NCBI GenBank assembly: GCA_017654935.2
Contig: CM065683.1
Location: 2,385,440-2,449,439, forward strand
Origin: Phymorhynchus buccinoides
Lineage: Eukaryota > Mollusca > Gastropoda > Neogastropoda > Raphitomidae
Direction of reading: 5' to 3'
DNA: 64,000 nucleotides
The notes under the pieces are model-generated. The model searched no databases. It had not been told where the DNA came from and saw nothing but the letters and a program-made list of their open reading frames with translations. The position numbers and the translations under genes are program-made. Every line of letters starts with the position of its first letter. Within the stretch, counting starts at the first letter, position 1. This document shows, piece after piece, positions 57,036 through 64,000 of this stretch.

Positions 57036-57394
57036 ACAGAGACAGGAAATACAAAGAAATGAAAAATAAACACCGAAGGTGCTGATAGGACCCAGATATG
57101 CACCAACCACGCCTGCCCTATCAACACGAGAGCAGCCCTGCTCCAGCCCTGAAAGTCCGTGTGTGTTACTGGTGAGCAGGCACACATTAGGTATACAGAG
57201 GCACATAGCTACTCCCGGCTTGTGACCATCCAATACGATGCAAAGGAGTCCTTGTGAAATTTTCCCATGGGTGTACCTGCACGTTTTTCATGGCTGCAGA
57301 GCCCACCAGAAAAAACTTAAAAAAACTCATAAACCAGAACGCATCCAACAGCCCCCACCAAGGAGAGGCGAGGCCAGTGCATCTCCAGACAAGG
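57036..57394. other. Diverged spacer, no gene seen
   Basis: Counterpart of 5570-5880 with frequent substitutions and indels. Confidence 0.5.
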
Positions 57395-58066
<672 letters not shown>

Positions 58067-58137
58067 GGGAGATGTAATCTAGAGGCAGGTGGGCATATTA
58101 TGCATGCATACAAACCTTACTTTAGTCAATACATGTG

Positions 58138-58138
<1 letters not shown>

Positions 58139-58202
<64 letters not shown>
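58139..58202. repeat. CA microsatellite
   Basis: Pure (CA)n, about 31 repeats. The left arm has (CT)n at the corresponding place. Confidence 0.95.
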
Positions 58203-58204
<2 letters not shown>

Positions 58205-58551
58205 CGTGTGCGCTCTTTTATGTTATCAACGTGACTGATGGAATTGTGGTTTGTGGAGGTTGGTGTTAGAAGAGGAAGTGTGCGTAAGGGGCAAAAATGA
58301 TGAGGCATCAACGTGGAGTCTCGTCATTCGCTGGATCTCTCTTTATCTGAACACATTACATTGTTTACATTATAGTGCATAAAGTGGACTGGTGTAAATT
58401 TGATATTCTTGCGTTTGGGCAGACATTCAGTAACCATGACATTCAACAATTTTGCATTTGAGAAGATGTTCCTTTTTTCTTTAACAATAAAACCAGTTTA
58501 AACTATAACAGTATTTGTACATACGTTTTTGTATCAAGCAAAAATGGAGCG

Positions 58552-58552
<1 letters not shown>
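58203..58552. other. No gene seen
   Basis: Mirror of 4130-4470, diverged. Confidence 0.5.
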
Positions 58553-58646
<94 letters not shown>

Positions 58647-58703
58647 ACTGACACACTTTATTTAACAAGGATAAAGATTTTAGAGAGAGAGAGAGAGACA
58701 GAC

Positions 58704-58734
<31 letters not shown>

Positions 58735-58950
58735 CAGAGTGAAAGTGACAAACAGACAGACAGATACGGGGAGACAGAGACTAAGAAACTGAGAATGACA
58801 AGCACAATCATACACAGGAACAATACCCAAAATTCGACACACAGAGAATGAATGAAAGAATGAATGAATGATGAACAAATGAATACATGAATGAATGAAA
58901 GAATTAATGAATAAATAAATGAATGAAAGAATTAATGAATAAATGAATAA
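58553..58950. repeat. GA tracts and GAAT repeats
   Basis: (GA)n 58553-58646, GA/CAGA 58682-58745, GAAT/AATG tetranucleotides 58843-58950. Confidence 0.9.
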
Positions 58951-59379
58951 TTTGTTTCTTCTGAGGATAACAGAATAAGCATACAATGCTTTTGTGTCAT
59001 CCAATCTTCGAGAGAAAAAATAATAAAGAAAGAAAAGACAACTAAAAACAAAGAATTCAATAAACGAGAACAACATGCAAATCAAAAGAAAAGGAACACA
59101 CATTATCAATATAAACAGATACATAATGAACTCAGCGTTGCATATAGACAAGTAACAAAATTAATGCGAGGTAAAGGGACAGAATATAAGTGAGCATGCA
59201 GGAAAGACAGAACATTTGAGTAAGAAAAGAAGAAGAAAGCGAAGAAGAAGAAAATAGGAGAGGGAGTAATGAGGAGGGGAATGAGAGTGGTGATGCAGAG
59301 AAAGAAATAGTACAGGAAGACAGGCAAAGACAGAAACGGAAAGCTGAGGGAGAAAGAGGCGGAAGGTGTAAAGGAAAGA
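58951..59379. other. A-rich spacer, no gene seen
   Basis: Purine-rich mirror of 3301-3720. Confidence 0.5.
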
Positions 59380-59414
59380 AGAGAGAGAGAAAGATCGAGA
59401 GAGAGGGAGAGAGA

Positions 59415-59501
<87 letters not shown>

Positions 59502-59535
59502 CAGAGAGAGAAGAGAGAGAGAGAGAGAGAAAAAC
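59380..59535. repeat. GA microsatellite
   Basis: (GA)n with sparse interruptions, longer and purer than the left tract. Confidence 0.92.
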
Positions 59536-61587
59536 AGACAGACCAATACCGAGAGACTGAGGCAGAGAAGTAGAGTACGCCTTTGCAACTAGGGTTATTA
59601 ATGCCCTTGACAGTGAGAGTAATTGCTCTTGCTGGTCAGTACTGACAAGGGCATTCACTCTTGCGAAAGGCAGCCATTTAGTGGCATCAAATAGGGGTTA
59701 TTGGCGAGAGTTATCCCCCTGTCTGGTCAGTACTGAACCATCTTCCCCCACCCTCCAAGGGCATTCACTCTTGCAAAAGGTGTTCGTTGCAGACCCCAAT
59801 AGGCCTGCTAGCAAGAAATCATACTTCAGCTACGAAAGAAAATTGTATATCATGGGTTAAATATAATCGGGTTTTTTTGTTCATTTTGACAGTAAAATGG
59901 CATTCAAATACTTAATGCACTTTGGCAACTGAGGACCCGAAATGGTTAACATTGTGACTTTTTTTCGTGAAATATTCAGCACTACAAAATATTCCGTCAT
60001 TCGCCGTTCAGCTCATGAGCCATAATAACGTACGTAACGGAAAAAAACAGATGTAACAATGTTGGATATAATTAAATGATCGCAATGAGGCCTACTCTTC
60101 TGAATGTTTAAAATTAAAGGTCGCATTTAAAATGTGTCTAACCAAATTGCTTTAAAATAGGTGCCATAATTTCTGAGAAATCTGATAATTAAAATATTCC
60201 ATTTTGATTTTTAAACGTGTTAATAATCTTTAATTACTGAATGAGCGCTTCTGGTCACCCCACTGGTGACCACTCTACTCGCTTATAGCACTTTACTTTA
60301 TCAATAGAAGGCAATAATCTATTCTTTGCTGTGCAAAAGAGAGTGAGTTTGTTAGAAACAGCCTTCAAATGAAGCACTGTGTCAAGCGCTAATGACAATA
60401 ACTTCGCCTAAAAAGCCCATTAACAGAATCATTGGAAGAACGTACATGGAAAATAATATTATGTTCGACTTCTACACTTCAGCGAGGAGACTGTATAAAA
60501 ATAAAGTTCCTTTAATTTACTAGATTTGAATGAAAGAGATGTCAATGAGATTTGATTGAAGGAGAGCTATTGACTGTTTTTGACCGTTATTTAACTTTCC
60601 ATTTTAACTGAAATTGCCATCTCCTTCAAATAATTAAGGAAGATCAGGTCTGAGCAAAAATACAAAACTAAACTACTGTGAAATAGTACTTGAAATATTC
60701 AGAATATGGAAATTTCATTCGTGACCGTTAATACCGTTAATTTTCTACATGACATATTTTTAATGGAAGAATGGACAAAAGAATGATCATATTGATTAAA
60801 TCAATTTAATAAGCGTCTTTGTAATTATTAAACTGACTGTAAATTATGTCGTCTTTGTTGCATGAGTTAACAACCAATCAAAATCAAAGCTCTAAAACAA
60901 AGTTAATACCGGAAGTGAACAATTTTGGGCATGAAAAGGTTGTACAAATACCAAAGATGTCCATGGCTGCTTAAAAATCAACATTATTAAATACTAATGG
61001 CAGTTTTAGACTAAACATTATCAGTAAAAGATTGGTTTTGCTGTTTTTTTGTGATTTGTCCTAAGTTCAAGACAAAAGAAACCGGAAGTACTTACACATT
61101 TCAGTAAGCCATGCTGAAGAAGTCCCAAATCATCGCACTAATATTCCTTAATCTCACAATAGTAAAATTATTGGTTTATAATATAAATCGAGTTCTTTCT
61201 ACGATTTTTACTACCCCTACCCCATATTTGACACTGACTAAATAGACCCCTTCATATATAGAGGTATAACATAGTGTAGCCCTCATTTTATTTTTGGCAA
61301 ACAATTAAATTTGAAGAGTACTCTCACCAAACTTTCAGAAAAATATAGTGACCAATCCCCCCCCGCCGGGGTGAGGGGGGTCTATGGATCTTTCTCTCTC
61401 TCTCTGTCCTATTATATACTACGTTTCTTGAAGCCTTTCTTTCTCGTTTTTCTTTCTCTGCTCTGCTCGTTTATTCCTACACGTGAGCGACAAGCGCACG
61501 CACACACATGCATAACACAGGTTAGGCCCGACCCACGTTTCGACGTTCACACATGGATTTGTTTTTTCATGTCTTGATAAATGTCAA
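59536..61587. other. AT-rich, no gene seen
   Basis: Includes the duplicated block 59585-59810 (mirror of 2885-3115), AT-rich sequence, and the C/G palindrome near 61359-61380. Left and right differ at roughly one base in ten to fifteen in the parts compared. Confidence 0.55.
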
Positions 61588-61728
61588 AGAAGCTTTGCCC
61601 CCGGGTGCTTTATTGGTTAGCTTTGCCCGGGGTGCTTTATTGGTTAGCTTTGCCCCGGGTGATTTATTGGTTAGCTTTGCCCCGGGTGATTTATTGGTTA
61701 GCTTTGCCCCGAGTGATTTATTGAGTTT
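61588..61728. repeat. 27-bp VNTR, about five copies
   Basis: The unit is GCTTTGCCCCGGGTGATTTA plus TTGGTTA. 27 bases is 9 codons (SFAPGDLLV). The left arm has about two copies (755-808). Confidence 0.9.
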
Positions 61729-62864
61729 TCTGATTTATGAGCGGGCTTTCCAGAGGGAGAACAGTTTCTATTTCTAGACCAATCGTTTCGAGTAATTTTT
61801 TACTTAACCCACTACTTCACAAGAACACCACGGGCTCGACGATAGGCCTACGACACACCACATGTACACCCACAAAAACACTGTACAACAAGGAAGACAC
61901 GCACGCCCACGCAACGACGAGTAGGCACACACTACATAGGTACACACGGCACGCACACGCACACGCAACAGAACACACATAAGAGGACAGAGTAGATTCT
62001 ACATCTTATCTTCAATTACAGCATTTATTTAAACCACTCATTAAAAAACGCTGTATTAACTGTTTATCTGTAATATAGCGGCAAATCGTCAAACTTCTGT
62101 AAATTGTCACAGAGGGTGTTATTTACAAAACACAAGAACAACACAACCACGGTTCCCTTGTTGCATCACATGTTGTTTACATTGGGGGGGTTTTCTTGAG
62201 CAAAGGGCAACATAAAACAAAAAAAAACAAAAGCGTGTGAAACCATCACCTAAACTAACACCTACCGGAACACGCTACACCGATGGAGGGTAGATGCATA
62301 GAGTGGTCCATTATTTAAAAAGTTTCACAGCAGATTCCGAGATCCTTACTTTTTTGACCTTTTTGACGAGGCTGATGTGTTTTCCTCCCCTACTGATAGC
62401 TCTGCAGAAACTCTCCTCAGTCCTTCCTTACCCCTCTCCACTCTCCGGCCTCCGCTTCCTCCTCCTCTCCCTGCGGACGCTGCGAACGCAAAAACTCTCC
62501 GTTCTCCTCTCGTTCTCCAAAAACATTCCTCGTCCTCGCTCCTGCGAGCCTAGTCCTGCGACGTCATTGAATGCGCATATAATATTATGACGTCATATTA
62601 TGATGGCACAAGCATTGCCTTTGTGCCTTATAAAAAATAGTTGGTGATTGGTTTATGTAAAAACTGTAGGTGTAGTCTAGGCGATAGCCTTTGTAAAAAC
62701 AGAAGAAATTTTTTTAATATATATATATATATTATGTTTTTCAGCGGATTTTTAATCTTTAATATGTCCTTGTTTCAAATCCGTCGGAGGCCAAGTTTAA
62801 AATAGTGGGCAACTTTCAGTAGAAAGTGATCTTTGTAGGTACCATGGCTTTGTTTTCACATTCA
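61729..62864. other. Outer flank, no gene seen
   Basis: CA/CGCA stretch 61880-61980, pyrimidine-rich 62380-62520, then AT-rich with (TA)n at 62718-62732. From about 62716 there is no left-arm counterpart because contig A ends. Confidence 0.5.
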
Positions 62865-63364
62865 NNNNNNNNNNNNNNNNNNNNNNNNNNNNNNNNNNNN
62901 NNNNNNNNNNNNNNNNNNNNNNNNNNNNNNNNNNNNNNNNNNNNNNNNNNNNNNNNNNNNNNNNNNNNNNNNNNNNNNNNNNNNNNNNNNNNNNNNNNNN
63001 NNNNNNNNNNNNNNNNNNNNNNNNNNNNNNNNNNNNNNNNNNNNNNNNNNNNNNNNNNNNNNNNNNNNNNNNNNNNNNNNNNNNNNNNNNNNNNNNNNNN
63101 NNNNNNNNNNNNNNNNNNNNNNNNNNNNNNNNNNNNNNNNNNNNNNNNNNNNNNNNNNNNNNNNNNNNNNNNNNNNNNNNNNNNNNNNNNNNNNNNNNNN
63201 NNNNNNNNNNNNNNNNNNNNNNNNNNNNNNNNNNNNNNNNNNNNNNNNNNNNNNNNNNNNNNNNNNNNNNNNNNNNNNNNNNNNNNNNNNNNNNNNNNNN
63301 NNNNNNNNNNNNNNNNNNNNNNNNNNNNNNNNNNNNNNNNNNNNNNNNNNNNNNNNNNNNNNNN
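62865..63364. other. Assembly gap, exactly 500 N
   Basis: Second placeholder gap of the same length, separating piece B from piece C. Confidence 0.99.
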
Positions 63365-64000
63365 TTGTTGTTGGAGAGAGATAGTTCGAGGAGGATGACC
63401 GGCAACCACAACATCAAGACTGCATGCCTGGAGCCCAGTGGTAAGGATTTCACTTTTTCATCTAATTTAGCAGTGTAGTGGAGGACAGTGGAACCTCCCC
63501 AGTCACCACCACCCCCAACCCACCTGCTAGTTGCCACCAATTTAGCAAGTGTAGTTAGGACAGGAAACCCACTATCAGACCCACCACCCCCACCCCACCG
63601 TTATGACTCGTTCCCTACTTCGATGGGTGCAATTTTCCCGCGTATACAAGAATTTCCTTCTTTTTAATTAGTCAACAAGACGATGTGGTCTACTGTATTT
63701 TTCAAACAGTTTAAAGTTAAGCATTGATAAAAATTGTGAAAAAAGCAGCTAAATTACCTTAACTCAATTCTATCCCCATTATGATATGACTCGTAAACTC
63801 ACGCCAACCGTATGTGCCCATTTACGAGTTAGGTGGCCATTAGAAAAGAGCAGGCACATGCCTTCTCTTTCACTGAAAAAAAATCTTACTCCAGCACCTC
63901 CGCCAAGGAGGAATAGCCGATTTGACAGCAAAAGTGATGTTGTGATCTCTGAAAAGGGTGTTTTCCTGATCTTGACATGTTTCTTGCCACAAACTTCTCC
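63365..64000. other. Piece C: no confident gene; two-copy 75-bp repeat
   Basis: 63466-63600 holds two imperfect copies of a block starting ATTTAGCA-GTGTAGT and ending in CCACCACCCCCACCC. A GTAAGG at 63441 after an open stretch could be a splice donor, but there is no further support. Nothing links this piece to the palindrome. Confidence 0.4.

Noticed and set aside
63365..63440. Coding exon ending at a GTAAGG donor
   Set aside because: A short open stretch with one donor-like hexamer is expected by chance. No acceptor or homology was recognised.

Overview
This window is a gene-poor, repeat-dense stretch of an animal genome, most likely a mollusc and probably a marine gastropod. The evidence is an intronless LDLa/LRR seven-transmembrane receptor of the kind first known from the pond snail receptor GRL101, a non-LTR retrotransposon ORF1 carrying a virus-like 2A peptide (known from molluscan and sea urchin elements), very dense GA/CT, CA and CAGA microsatellites, and many nested DNA transposons. 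The species call is inference.

The dominant feature is a huge inverted repeat. Sequence piece A (117-30516) is, almost end to end, the reverse complement of 32449 to about 62715 in piece B (31017-62864). Pieces A, B and a short piece C (63365-64000) are separated by gaps of exactly 500 N, and 1-116 is also N. Piece A lies wholly inside the homologous span of piece B and breaks inside a transposon, so the simplest reading is that A is the other haplotype of B, kept as a separate contig and scaffolded beside it in reverse. A true palindrome cannot be excluded by reading alone. Near the centre the arms are almost identical; towards the outer ends they differ by many substitutions, microsatellite lengths and several indels of 300-580 bases.

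Layout from the outer end inwards (left arm; the right arm is its mirror): AT-rich DNA with CT/GA tracts (0.1-7.4 kb); the 3' part of a LINE ORF2 (7.4-8.3 kb, minus); CA/CG tract and a decayed SAM-domain segment (8.5-9.9 kb); a LINE ORF1 with an internal 42-bp array and a 2A-bearing N-terminus (10.3-12.0 kb, minus); a small inverted-repeat element and a LINE 3' tail ending in (ATTG)n (12.3-12.9 kb); a 16-bp array (13.1-13.8 kb); a triplicated 677-bp unit with promoter-like palindromes (16.3-18.3 kb); a tRNA-derived SINE (19.6-19.9 kb); a 54-bp array (20.1-21.4 kb); the receptor gene (21.9-25.7 kb, plus); microsatellites; a MITE split by a Helitron-like element (27.1-28.4 kb); and an integrase-related DNA transposon at the centre. 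The piece B side of the centre shows this last element complete, with both terminal inverted repeats and a dead coding region with three stop codons.

The only convincing host gene is the receptor, present once per arm (21964-25713 plus; 37210-40959 minus) with identical protein. If the arms are alleles there is one gene, not two. It has lost three motifs normally needed for rhodopsin-class signalling, and its probable signal peptide sits in a neighbouring frame just upstream. The other coding segments are transposon remains or short uncertain ORFs, and no operon or pathway logic links them.
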